Positions 27,001-34,800 of a stretch of 64,000 nt of DNA are shown here, in pieces. Where the stretch lies: positions 930,001 to 994,000 of the forward strand of contig CAVPWU010000002.1 of assembly GCA_963709665.1 (NCBI GenBank). Direction: 5' to 3'. The number at the start of each line of letters is the position of its first letter. Positions within the stretch are counted from its first letter, which is position 1. The notes under the pieces were generated by a model. It was not told the origin of the DNA and did not search any database. It saw only the letters and a list, made by a program, of their open reading frames with translations. A program made the position numbers and the translations under genes. The DNA is from DASZIT01 sp963709665. GTDB taxonomy: Bacteria > Actinomycetota > Acidimicrobiia > Acidimicrobiales > RAAP-2.

Positions 27001-27863
27001 CCACCTCCTACCTCTACGGACCCGACAACCTTCCGATCGAGCAGACCAGCACCACGGCAACCAGCTACTTCGTCCATGACGACCTCGGCTCGACGGTCGC
27101 GCTGACCAACTCGGCGGGATCGATTGCCGGTACGTACAGCTACGGGCCGTACGGCCAGACGTTGGCCAAGACCGGCACCACCACCTCGCCACTCCAGTAC
27201 GGAGGGGGGTACACCGATCCGGAGACCGGACTGATCTACCTCCAGCACCGCTACTACGACCCCGCCACCGCGGAGTTCCTCTCCATCGACCCCGAAGTCA
27301 ATGCCACGGGGCAGGCGTACCAGTACGCCGGCGACAACCCCCTCAATGAGATCGACCCCTATGGACTGAGCTGGTGGAACCCAACGACATGGACCCCGAA
27401 GACCTGGGAGACCATCGGTGTGGTCGCCGGCGGGGTGGCATTGGCGGCCACCGGCGTCGGGGCCCTTGCCGATGCTTCGATCATCGGCGGCGAGTCAGCT
27501 GTGGCGCTGGGCACCTTCGCCGATGCGACAGCCATCGGGGCGGGCGGCCTCGCCACCGGCATCGACGGATTCAAGTGCGTCGACAACGACGGTGCCGCGG
27601 GTTTGAACGCCGGCGCCTGTGCGGGGGCCGCGCTCGGAGCCCTCTCACTGGGTCTGGGTGGCATCGGCGCCTACGGGGGTCTCTCCGATGAGGCGAGCAT
27701 CGCCTTCAGCGCCGGTGCCTTCAATCTGGGACTGGCCGGGACGACGTGGGACGGACTGAGCCTGATCGCCGAGGGCGCCGGGGGAACCTACGGGAGCGTC
27801 GATGTCGGTGCCGCCCAGAGTGCCGGCTACGGCGGAAGCCAGATCGAGAACACCCGGTGCTAG
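21018..27863 (+). CDS. giant secreted Rhs/YD-repeat protein with lytic-transglycosylase-like and golvesin-like domains
   Basis: 2281 residues. ATG 21018 follows GGCGGAGATAAG. In order: N-terminal signal or anchor helix (about 17-32); a beta-rich, propeller-like region to about 400; a Ser/Thr/Ala-rich linker; a lytic-transglycosylase-like domain (about 510-650) with candidate catalytic Glu523 in IMAQESNWDQ, GYGIAQVTDGM and AAWAYNTG; a golvesin-C-like beta domain (about 823-991, DDTESSSGVPY, YDAVAFVP); a DUF6531-like segment (VDTGTGAYSD); YD repeats (about 1190-2060); the Rhs core end ETGLIYLQHRYYDPATAEF and NPLNEIDPYGL; and a 168-residue variable C-terminus rich in Gly/Ala. The last module resembles no toxin I know. 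GC is clearly below that of the flanks. Confidence 0.9.
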   Translation: MQMECKVSVARSLTGRALMACLCCVVVLATFSYDIVDASPSSAAIDAALHPASARESVDFGPSSATSADLALNGWGDSSGYHLDIGKGSDGFQWQELAVLRPDGIDDSSWTGYQCLSGDGRYVAVAILPASAVNTPSLREDGAFAYTIDVSTGAVHPVASGVALKYYSPGCGTGDSAVFTVSLGANEQTTDLLAVDMTTGAVTQQVQVAGEVSSAVPTATGVVGVLGSRLVQVRPGQSGQGETAPITSVTGQAYDLRPASDGGVDFLTTSLSGSTATVWHETDGSLSQQGSGPRTGLGLFLGRGGHNIASGTTSAVGSALHVVSSAGLPNGADASSLDGNALFAEGSGTSASAERPVALGTSTQVRSQPTVSGSSSVATGISPVVPAGATNPMFSARPGATASTSSAEHPATSSGTVAKGSATARLDSAVTDAAQTPTCAVARLSPTLQVLQPSASQVNWAVQMAEQGLLTGSTYQRPANFDNMGLAAYDPSSDFAPIPLDHPSTSTTTTVPRSVMEAIMAQESNWDQASFHALPGIAGDPEIADYYGAAGGISSIDYAAADCGYGIAQVTDGMAVGDTEYSAHGQMKIAVDYQENIAAGLQILEQTWNQLYTSGIIANNGDPTDLENWYFAAWAYNTGIEPNAAHGNTTGCTPGPTCEGPDGTWGLGWTNNPADPDYPPNRAPYLEDSYADAATPGDWPYQERILGWMESPLRFGSTPDYAPATLNGGETWMQVPAFGSFCSTAGDDCTPPVGVTSGTCTLSDFDCWWHSPVTWIPNCSTTCATSPYTVGAGSTEPAVTDPHPPTCTESPADLPTTANGPPIVVLDDTESSSGVPYNLVGCSTPIASGGTFSMAYGTDSNGDPIGAIDTHQLGAGFGGHILFSHTETGSNSNLINTGTWTPTLPSTQYYQVKVHIPATGAAATDLVYDIYPSASTTPFKIRLNQNQGQDVWLTLGTFGLTSGAKVVLTNQSGMTPGAYDVAYDAVAFVPQGGTIGTVLGGPPTVSDAPAGSNPSWAQCPCTYQTSGDPVDTGTGAYSDTWTDLSTPGRGASLDFTRTYTSATADPTGPNGSLAKNGPFGWGWTYSYGLSAATNTTNGTVTITQEDGSTVVFTDSSGVYTPTEPRDDATLTETGSVYTFTRRNTELFTFNATSGDLTTESDLVGAHASVPYATSFAYNASGQLSTITDPAGRVYTLTWTSGHITKLQDSAGRTVTYAYDSSGDLTDVYGVGTTRSPKLLNNDHTQYTYASTATHLMASIRQPDYYGSSITPTPVTSMTYDTSDRVISQTNAVGATTTFAYGPSSSPSLVAGQTLVTDGAGHETLDTYASGLLASETKGYGTSVAATWSYLYDPLTLGVIVTTDPDGNVTTASYDSNGNKISSSNADGFTTSYSYNAENQLVSSTDPLGVQTTYGYDQSGHVETASGENTGTYTWGDLTSQTSTQLIQSAEIDNGLNEPVVAAPRTTNYYYDSAADPGDRTRVVDPLGNTTTTTYDAYGDLATSTDPLGHETKYGYNTVGWLTSEVSPVGSAAGTATSCTPPAAGCTTYAHDAWGNVIVTTDPLGHTTKAVYDADGNKTSSTDGDGNVTTYTFNPANEETVVTQADGTTVKTAYDADGTVATTKDASGSKTTYSYDAQGRLTTEKNPDGRTTTTGYDLAGRVTTVEDPSGAITTTGYDPAGNVTSTSYSGTTTPDVSTVYDPDGRRISMTDGTGTSTWAYDAFGEITSSTNGAGSTVSYSYDADGHQTGIVYPGSGHAVTDGYNVGGQLTSVTDWNGASTTFGYDPDGDNTTTTYPNGTTVTNGFNTGDQETSTTLTQGTTTLGADTYGRDGAGQVASSTPSGSLPGPAETDTYTPLQQLAATGTAAASKFGYNSADDPTNLGGVTEEFDSAGQLCWSTSATVTSPTCATTPSGATTYTYNTVGERTATTPASGTASSFGYNQAKELTTASTPSGSGTYAYNGDGLRTAKTVSGVTTQFTWGTVAAGGTALLTDGTTSYLYGPDNLPIEQTSTTATSYFVHDDLGSTVALTNSAGSIAGTYSYGPYGQTLAKTGTTTSPLQYGGGYTDPETGLIYLQHRYYDPATAEFLSIDPEVNATGQAYQYAGDNPLNEIDPYGLSWWNPTTWTPKTWETIGVVAGGVALAATGVGALADASIIGGESAVALGTFADATAIGAGGLATGIDGFKCVDNDGAAGLNAGACAGAALGALSLGLGGIGAYGGLSDEASIAFSAGAFNLGLAGTTWDGLSLIAEGAGGTYGSVDVGAAQSAGYGGSQIENTRC

Positions 27864-27866
27864 CCT
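27861..27866 (+). promoter_or_regulatory. putative -10 box of the small gene after Rhs
   Basis: TAGCCT, 6 nt before GTG 27873. It overlaps the Rhs stop codon, so the small gene could be transcribed on its own. Confidence 0.3.
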
Positions 27867-27872
27867 GGTCCG

Positions 27873-28280
27873 GTGTTTCTCAGCCGTAGCTGGAGGGAAC
27901 GGGACCTGCAGCGGCGGCTTGAACTCTGGGCCCCTCTCATCGGCGAGAAGGCGACCCGAACCGCAGCCCGGGGTCGTTGGTATCTGCAGGCTGCGTTCGT
28001 CCTCAGCGCCACGTGGGCGGCACTGAATATCGCCCTCGAGGCCACCGGGTTGACCGGGGCACCTATCGTCGTCGGGGTCGTGCTGTTCTGGCCACTTCTC
28101 CTCTTCTGCCTGGTCAGATCGGTACGCCTCCAACTCCGGGCGAGTCGCCAGGCGGGGGAGGTGGCGGGCACCTCTGACAAGGCTCGACCCCCCGTCAAGA
28201 GCGTGGCGTCATTCGAGATCTGGCAGAAGAAGAGCAAGTACTCCCGCCGCCCGGGTGGAGTGGGTAACGAGCGTTCGTGA
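27873..28280 (+). CDS. small two-TM membrane protein directly downstream of the Rhs gene
   Basis: A 135-residue protein that starts 10 bp after the Rhs stop. A basic N-terminus (MFLSRSWRERDLQRRL) is followed by two hydrophobic helices at about 37-57 and 62-82 and a charged C-terminal tail rich in Lys/Arg. No family is recognised. The position immediately after a polymorphic Rhs C-terminus is where cognate immunity genes usually lie, and membrane immunity proteins exist, but this is inference. It could also be an orphan membrane protein with its own promoter. Confidence 0.6.
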   Translation: MFLSRSWRERDLQRRLELWAPLIGEKATRTAARGRWYLQAAFVLSATWAALNIALEATGLTGAPIVVGVVLFWPLLLFCLVRSVRLQLRASRQAGEVAGTSDKARPPVKSVASFEIWQKKSKYSRRPGGVGNERS

Positions 28281-28305
28281 GCTTCCCCGCCGGTGGCCGA
28301 CCCAG

Positions 28306-29955
28306 CTAGAACGTGCCTTCTTCGAACATCGTCCGGGTCCTGGCCCGGGCCAGCTTCCCCGACGTGGTCTTCGGCAACGTACCCGGCGGCACCAGGCGCA
28401 CCGTCGCCAGTGCCACCTCGCAGTGATCGAGCACGGCGGCCGCAATGTCACGCTGCATCCGCCGGTCATCACCCGCCACGGACTCGACCACGGCGACGAC
28501 GGACTCACTCGACCTGCCTCGGACGCCGAACACCACCACCGAACCCTCCCGGACCCCGTCCACGGTGGAGATCACGGATTCCACCTGCTCGGGGAAGATG
28601 TTCCGGCCCCCGTGGATGATGACATCCTTGCTGCGCCCGCACACCACCAATTGGCCCCGGTGGATGTAGCCAAGGTCACCGCTGCTGAGCCAATCCCGAC
28701 TGCTGCGGACCGGAGACTCGCCGAGATACCCGGGGGTCACCGACGTGCCCCGGATCTCGATCTCACCGACGTCACGGTCCTCGAGTTCCGTGGGGATGGG
28801 CGACGAGATCCGGATCTCCACGCCATCCAGCGGGGTGCCGAGGAAGGCGAACCGCTGGGACTCCGGCCGGTGGCCAACCCCTCCGGGTTGGTCGACCTCC
28901 AACCCGGCACCGAGATCGGGGAAGGTGACAGCCAGGGTGGCCTCGGCCAGGCCGTAGACACACATCGCCGACGCCGGGGTCACCTGATGCCGGGCACCAG
29001 CCGCGAGGAACTTGCCGAAGACATCGACGTCGATCGGTTCGGCTCCGTTCAGAGCCACCCGGAGACCGGCCAGATCGAACTCCCGCGAGACGGTCGACAA
29101 CTGCCGCTCGGCCAAGGCGTAGGCGAAGTTGGGTGCCACCGTGATCGTCCCGCCGTAGTCCGAGCACCACTTCATCCAGAGCGACGGGTCACCGGCGTAC
29201 AGCGAGGGGTCGGCGATCACCAGGTCGATGCCCCACGCCATGGCGCTGCCCAGGACCCCGACCAGACCCATGTCGTGGCTGAGCGGAAGCCAGGACACGA
29301 TCCTGTCGTCCGCAGGATCGAATCGGAGCCGCCCACGGATCGAGCCCAGGTTGGCCAGCAGACACCGTCGCGGTACGCGCACGATGCGAGGTTCCTGGGT
29401 CGTCCCGCTGGTCGGCTGAAGGATCGCATCCGACTCCTCCGACACGTCGGCCGGTAGCGGAGGAAGGTGACCGCCTCCGGACAGTTGATCAAAGGCCAAC
29501 CGCTCGAAGCCGTCCCCTCGATCGCCGAGGAGAGCCAGGAACTCGCCGTCCCCCAGGACGACCCGGGGAGCGGTGGCGGCGGCGACGACCCGGAGCCGCT
29601 CGGCGGCGGGAGCGCTGCTCCTCGCCGATCCGGGGACCGGGGCCACCACCACCGGAGCACCGAGCAGCCACCCCGCCCGGATGGCGGCGATGAGGTCGAC
29701 GCTGGTGCGCCCCACCAGCATCACCGCGTCACCGGGCCCCACCCCCCGGTGGCTCAGGGACGACGCCATCGCCGACGCCTTCGCATGAACCTCCTCCCAG
29801 CTCGACCAGCCACCGCCACCCGGTTCCATCACCCGCACGCCGCGATCGCCCACCGCGGCGCGCTCGAGATGGGTTCGGAGCCCGGCGGAGTCCCTGCCGT
29901 CCATCAGGGCCGACACCGGGGGAACGGGTGACGTTCCGTCCGCAACGACCGCCAC
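28306..29955 (-). CDS. acyl-AMP ligase / acyl-CoA synthetase (FAAL-like)
   Basis: A 549-residue ANL-superfamily enzyme. LQPTSGTTQEPRIVRVPRR is the ATP-binding loop, then SWLPLSHDMGLVGVLG, NGAEPIDVDVF, YGLAEATLAVTFPD (A5), DWLSSGDLGYIHRGQLVVCGRSKD and the catalytic-Lys region PKTTSGKLARART. The SHDMGLVG motif is typical of fatty-acyl-AMP ligases, which load acyl groups onto carrier proteins rather than CoA. It is the last gene of a four-gene operon, 15 bp after the acyl carrier protein, which would be its natural acceptor. Whether it makes acyl-CoA instead cannot be read. Confidence 0.85.
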   Translation of the reverse strand: MAVVADGTSPVPPVSALMDGRDSAGLRTHLERAAVGDRGVRVMEPGGGGWSSWEEVHAKASAMASSLSHRGVGPGDAVMLVGRTSVDLIAAIRAGWLLGAPVVVAPVPGSARSSAPAAERLRVVAAATAPRVVLGDGEFLALLGDRGDGFERLAFDQLSGGGHLPPLPADVSEESDAILQPTSGTTQEPRIVRVPRRCLLANLGSIRGRLRFDPADDRIVSWLPLSHDMGLVGVLGSAMAWGIDLVIADPSLYAGDPSLWMKWCSDYGGTITVAPNFAYALAERQLSTVSREFDLAGLRVALNGAEPIDVDVFGKFLAAGARHQVTPASAMCVYGLAEATLAVTFPDLGAGLEVDQPGGVGHRPESQRFAFLGTPLDGVEIRISSPIPTELEDRDVGEIEIRGTSVTPGYLGESPVRSSRDWLSSGDLGYIHRGQLVVCGRSKDVIIHGGRNIFPEQVESVISTVDGVREGSVVVFGVRGRSSESVVAVVESVAGDDRRMQRDIAAAVLDHCEVALATVRLVPPGTLPKTTSGKLARARTRTMFEEGTF

Positions 29956-29970
29956 GTCCCCCCCGCTCGT

Positions 29971-30240
29971 CTAGGGGCCGGAGGAACGGTCACGCCTTCC
30001 CTCCACCAGTTCGAGGTAGTAGTCGGAGGCGTCGCCCAGGGTCTCCAACAGGGGATACTCCTCGGGAGCCTCCCCCACTCCGATCCCGGCGAGCTCCTCG
30101 ATGAAGGCCACCAGGTCCAACAGTTTCAGGGAGTCGAACTCGAGGTCCTCGACCAGGAGCATCTCCGGGGTGGCGTCGTCGGCGATCCCGAACTCTCGAC
30201 GAATGGCCGCTGCACTGTCAACACCGTCCACTGACGTCAC
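29971..30240 (-). CDS. acyl carrier protein
   Basis: An 89-residue acyl carrier protein. Ser37 in LEFDSLKLLDLVAFIEEL is the phosphopantetheine attachment site in the standard DSL motif, at the start of helix II. The acidic composition and length fit a free-standing ACP. GTG 30240 overlaps the end of the GNAT gene by 23 bp, so the two are coupled. Being between a GNAT and an acyl-AMP ligase, it probably carries the acyl group activated by the ligase. Confidence 0.88.
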   Translation of the reverse strand: MTSVDGVDSAAAIRREFGIADDATPEMLLVEDLEFDSLKLLDLVAFIEELAGIGVGEAPEEYPLLETLGDASDYYLELVEGRRDRSSGP

Positions 30241-30928
30241 CCCCCTCGTCGGTCCGACGACCCATCACTGCTCCCCGGGAACGCTCGGACCCGGCCAACG
30301 GCTCCCCGGCTGGCCGGCGCCGCCGCCCGAAGGTGCGTCCGTCCTGCGGAATGCCTTCATAGTCCTTCCGGTACATGGCCAGGATCACCTTGTCCCAAAG
30401 CCGACCTTGATAGTGGGTATGACCGACCAGCCTTCCCTCCTCGTGGAGGAGCCAGCCCAAGGCCGAGCTGAACTGGCTGAGATTGTATTCAGGAACCTCC
30501 ATGTAGAGCTTCCTCAAGCGGTAGCAGCCGAACAGATGCGACACGAACAGATCGGTCGCTTCGATTCCAATGCCCGACCCGGCTGCTGCAGGCAACATCC
30601 CGGCCGCGACGTACACAATGCCGTTGTTCAGATCGGCATTGTAGGCAAACACGGATCCCACCAAGCTTCCCATCGACTTCTCTCTCACCACGAACTGGGT
30701 GAGTACGCCATTCCAGATGGTCTGATCGAATGTGTCCCGGCGGGGAATGACACCCAGGTACCTCCACCGCCACCCGATGTCCTCATCCGTCGCCAGCGAA
30801 TAGAGGAAGTCGGTGTGTTCGGGCGTGACGGGAATCAGCTCAACGGAGCGCCCCGATCGGGGAATGGAGGTGGGTGGTACCGATTGGACGGCGTCGGGTG
30901 CGCCCGTGTCGTCGAGCCGCTCACTCAA
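30218..30928 (-). CDS. GNAT-family acyltransferase
   Basis: A 236-residue protein with a GNAT fold. VELIPVTPEHTDFLYSLATDED opens the domain, SLVGSVFAYNADLNNGIVYVAA forms the central strands, GSGIGIEATDLFVSHLF is the acyl-donor-binding turn (a degenerate Q/RxxGxG/A), and LRKLYMEVPEYN precedes the last strands. A basic, disordered 40-residue C-tail follows. The start is TTG 30928, overlapping the upstream stop by 8 bp; no ATG or GTG fits. With an ACP next door, its donor may be acyl-ACP rather than acetyl-CoA (inference). Confidence 0.8.
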   Translation of the reverse strand: MSERLDDTGAPDAVQSVPPTSIPRSGRSVELIPVTPEHTDFLYSLATDEDIGWRWRYLGVIPRRDTFDQTIWNGVLTQFVVREKSMGSLVGSVFAYNADLNNGIVYVAAGMLPAAAGSGIGIEATDLFVSHLFGCYRLRKLYMEVPEYNLSQFSSALGWLLHEEGRLVGHTHYQGRLWDKVILAMYRKDYEGIPQDGRTFGRRRRPAGEPLAGSERSRGAVMGRRTDEGGDVSGRC

Positions 30929-31469
30929 GGATCACCACTCCCCAACGTCGGAACAGTTGCTGGTTTCTCACCTGAAATATCCCGACACACTGGTATAACA
31001 CGTGGAGCGAGTGCGGAGTGGATCGACCTGATTCCGGGGATAGCCCACCGAAGGTGAGGGACGTATTGGGTATTGCGAGCTTCCGGACCGAGGTACCCCC
31101 GGAAGGAGCCGACCCCTCGGAGCTCCCCGGATGGCCGTTGGCCGGTTGGGTGTCGACGAGAGGAACAGTGCCCTCGCCGAACAGTCGATAGGCCACCCGG
31201 TCGTGCGGGCCGGCGAACACGTCCTCCAGCGTGAAGTGCACGTCGACCCCCGGCTGAGCCAGAAGGTCGACCAGCGCGGTCAGGTCGGCGATCGTCCCAC
31301 CATCCGGCTGGGCCGTATTCAGCACCCCGGGTATGATGAGCGGGTGGAGATCTCTGTACTCGACCGAGAAGATCTCGGAGATCTCTTCCGTCCTTCGGTG
31401 GTTGAGGATGTCCTCCACATAGCGCCGCACGAGATCCACATGGCCGGTGGTGGGTAGCAGGCTGGTCAC
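30921..31469 (-). CDS. SnoaL-like (NTF2-fold) protein, first gene of the acyl-transfer operon
   Basis: About 182 residues. The N-terminal half fits SnoaL-like ester cyclases: VRRYVEDILNHRRTEEISEIF, then FTLEDVFAGPHDRVAYRLFGEGT. A polar insert of about 35 residues follows before the last strand. Catalytic function is not certain, since many NTF2-fold proteins only bind ligands. GTG 31469 has GAGG 5-6 nt upstream; GTG 31475 two codons earlier is less well placed. A UUCG-capped hairpin lies just upstream. Confidence 0.7.
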   Translation of the reverse strand: MTSLLPTTGHVDLVRRYVEDILNHRRTEEISEIFSVEYRDLHPLIIPGVLNTAQPDGGTIADLTALVDLLAQPGVDVHFTLEDVFAGPHDRVAYRLFGEGTVPLVDTQPANGHPGSSEGSAPSGGTSVRKLAIPNTSLTFGGLSPESGRSTPHSLHVLYQCVGIFQVRNQQLFRRWGVVILE

Positions 31470-31478
31470 GGCCACCTC

Positions 31479-31494
31479 AGCCGGCGAACCGGCT
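31479..31494 (-). promoter_or_regulatory. UUCG-tetraloop hairpin before the SnoaL-like start
   Basis: On the minus strand AGCCGG-TTCG-CCGGCT forms a 6-bp stem with the very stable UUCG loop, 10 nt before GTG 31469 and touching the GAGG site. It could tune initiation or protect the mRNA 5' end. Confidence 0.45.
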
Positions 31495-31861
31495 CGGGAG
31501 CAGGACGTCCATTCCGAGCGCTATCGACGGTTCGCTGATCCCTTCTTTTCCCCTCACCGGAGCGTCATCCCTTCCATCATTCGCACAGTAGCATCCTCGA
31601 TTGGACCGCCCACGCTCCGCTCTGGGCTCCATCCGCATCGGACCATCCGGGGAAGCCCCCTCCGTCGGCGGTGAGGACCCCGGGCGCCCGCCGGCCGAGG
31701 ATCGGTGCCACCGGCCCCTGACCTGCCTTCCCCCCCTCCCCTCTCCCGGTCCCCCGCCCCACGCCCCCGCCCGCCGCGCTAGGGTCGGAATCACACCGCT
31801 GTAACTCGTCCACAGCCTGTGGAGAAGTGCGGCGGTCGGCTCGAGGAAGGCCCCCGGCGCG
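31495..31861. other. divergent intergenic region between the acyl operon and dnaE
   Basis: A 367-bp region without a gene. Its right part carries TAGGGT at 31780-31785 (possible dnaE -10) and the palindrome TCCACAGCCTGTGGA at 31809-31823. A minus-strand TACTGT at 31585-31590 might be a -10 box for the acyl operon. The middle is C-rich with nothing else visible. Confidence 0.4.
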
Positions 31862-34800
31862 TTGGCATCACGGTCGTTCACCCACCTGCACACCCACACC
31901 GAGTTCTCGATGCTCGACGGTGCCGCCCGGGTCAAGGACCTGGTCAAGGCGGCCGTGGAGGACGGCATGCCGGCGCTGGGCATCACCGACCACGGCAACA
32001 TGTACGGGGTCCTCGACTTCTACGCCGAGTGCCGCAAGGCGGGCATCAACCCGGTCATCGGCACCGAGGCCTACATGGCCGCCGAGTCGCGCACCGACCG
32101 CCCGGTCCGCCGGGGCAAGGTCGACGACACCGGCGGGGACGTCGACGGCGGCGAGAAGCTCTACTACCACCTGACCCTGCTGGCCGAGACCACCGAGGGC
32201 TACCGCAACCTGCTCAAGCTGTCGTCGGCCGCCTACCTGGAGGGCTACTACTACAAGCCCCGCCTCGACTGGGAGCTGCTGGAGCGCCACCACACCGGCC
32301 TGATCGCCACCACCGGCTGCCTGGGCGGCGTGGTGCTGCAGGCCCTGCTGGCCGACGACCACGTCAAGGCCGAGGCGCTGGCCGGCCGCCTGCAGGACAT
32401 CTTCGGCAAGGACAGCCTGTTCGTCGAGCTGCAGGACCACGGGCTCCCCGAGCAGCAGAAGACCAACCCCGCCCTGGTGGAGATCGCCCGCCGCATCGGT
32501 GCCCCCCTGCTGGCCACCAACGACAGCCACTACACCCACCAGGCCGACCACGTGGCCCACGACGCCCTGCTCTGCGTCCAGACCGGGGCCACCATCGACG
32601 ACCCCAAGCGCTTCAAGTTCCACGGCACCGAGCACTACCTGAAGTCGGCCGCCGAGATGCGCCACCTCTTCGGCGAGCTCCCCGAGGCGTGCGACAACAC
32701 CCTGCTGATCGCCGAGCGGGCCAACGTGGAGATCGAGTTCGGCCACCCGAGCCTCCCCCAGTTCCCGGTCCCCGACGAGTTCACCGGCGACACCTACGAG
32801 GTCCGGGCGGCCGGCTACCTCCGCCACCTGGCCGTCGAGGGGGCCAAGGAGCGCTACGGCCACCCGATCCCCGCCGCCGTGATCGAGCGCCTCAACTACG
32901 AGCTCGGGGTCATCGGCGACATGGGCTTCTCCGCCTACTTCCTGGTCGTCTGGGACCTGATCCGCTACGCCCGCTCCCAGGGCATCCGGGTGGGACCCGG
33001 GCGGGGATCGGCGGCCGGCTGCTGCGTGGCCTACTGCCTGCGCATCGTCGACCTCGACCCCATCCGCTACGACCTCCTGTTCGAGCGCTTCCTCAACCCG
33101 GGCCGGATCCAGATGCCCGACATCGACATGGACTTCGACGAGCGCTACCGCGGCGACATGATCAAGTACGCCGCCGAGCGGTACGGCTCCGACCACGTGG
33201 CCCAGATCGTCACCTTCTCCACCATCAAGGCCCGGGCCGCCGTGCGCGACGCCGCCCGCGTGCTCGGCTACCCCTACATCGTGGGCGACAAGATCGCCAA
33301 GGCCATGCCCCCGCTGCTGATGGGCCGGGACACCCCGCTGGCCGCCTGCCTCGACCGGACCGAGGGGTTCGAGGACGGCTTCGCGGCGGCCGGCGAGCTC
33401 CGGGCCATGTACGACACCGACGCCGAGGCCCAGAAGGTCATCGACGTGGCCAAGGGGCTCGAGGGCCTCCGCCGCCAGGACGGGATCCACGCCGCCGCCG
33501 TGGTCATCACCGACCAGCCCCTCACCGAGTACGTGCCCATCCAGCGCAAGCCCGACGGCAACAACCCCGACGACGCCCCGGTGGTCACCCAGTACGAGAT
33601 GCACGGGGTGGAGAACCTGGGCCTGCTGAAGATGGACTTCCTGGGGCTCCGCAACCTGTCGGTCATCGAGCGGGCCCTCGACCTCATCGAGCTCTCCTCC
33701 GGCCAGCGCCCGGACATCGACCGCATCCCCCTCGACGACGAGGCCACCTTCGCCATGCTCCGGCGGGGCGACTCCATGGGGGTGTTCCAGCTGGAGGGCG
33801 GCCCCATGCGCTCCCTGATGCGGTCGCTGGCCCCCACCTCCTTCGACGACGTGGCCGCCCTGGTCGCCCTCTACCGCCCGGGCCCGATGGCGGCCAACAT
33901 GCACAAGGACTACGCCGACCGGAAGAACGGCCGCCAGGCGGTCACCTACCTCCACCCGGACCTGGCCGACGTCCTGGGCGACACCTACGGGCTGATGATC
34001 TACCAGGAGTCGGTCATGCGGGTGGCCCAGAAGGTGGCCGGCTACGACCTGGCCGAGGCCGACAACCTCCGGAAGGCCTGCGGAAAGAAGGACCGCAAGC
34101 TGATCGCCGCCGAGCGGGAGAAGTTCGTGGCCGGCTGCCAGGCCACCGGCTACGGCGAGGCCCTCGGCACCGCCCTCTTCGACATCATCGAGCCGTTCGC
34201 CGACTACGCCTTCAACAAGTCCCACGCCTACGGCTACGGCTTCATCGCCTACCAGACCGCCTGGCTGAAGGCCCACCACCCGGTGGAGTACTTCGCCGCC
34301 CTCCTCACCTCGGTGAAGGACAACAAGGACAAGACGGCCGTCTACCTGTCCGAGTGCCGGGTGATGGGGATCCGGGTGCTGGTCCCCGACGTCAACCGCT
34401 CGCTGGCCGACTTCGCCGCCGACTACACCGACACCGTGGCCCCCGACGGCACGGCCACCGGCTCGCCGGGGGCCATCACCTTCGGGATGGCGGCCATCCG
34501 CAACGTGGGGAGCGGACTGGTGGCCCACATCGTGGCCGAGCGCGAGGCGGCCGGCCCGTTCGTCGACTTCTACGACTTCTGCCAGCGGGTCGACCCCCAG
34601 GTTCTCAACAAGCGGACCATCGAGTCGTTGATCAAGGCCGGCGCCTTCGACTCCCTCGGCCACCCCCGCCGGGGGCTGTGCCTCACCTTCGAGGAGATCG
34701 TGGACCTGACCCTCAACCGCCGGCGGGAGCACGACGCCGGGGTGGTCTCCCTCTTCGCCGCCCTGGAGGAGGAGGCCGACGGGCAGGTGGCCGGCTTCGG

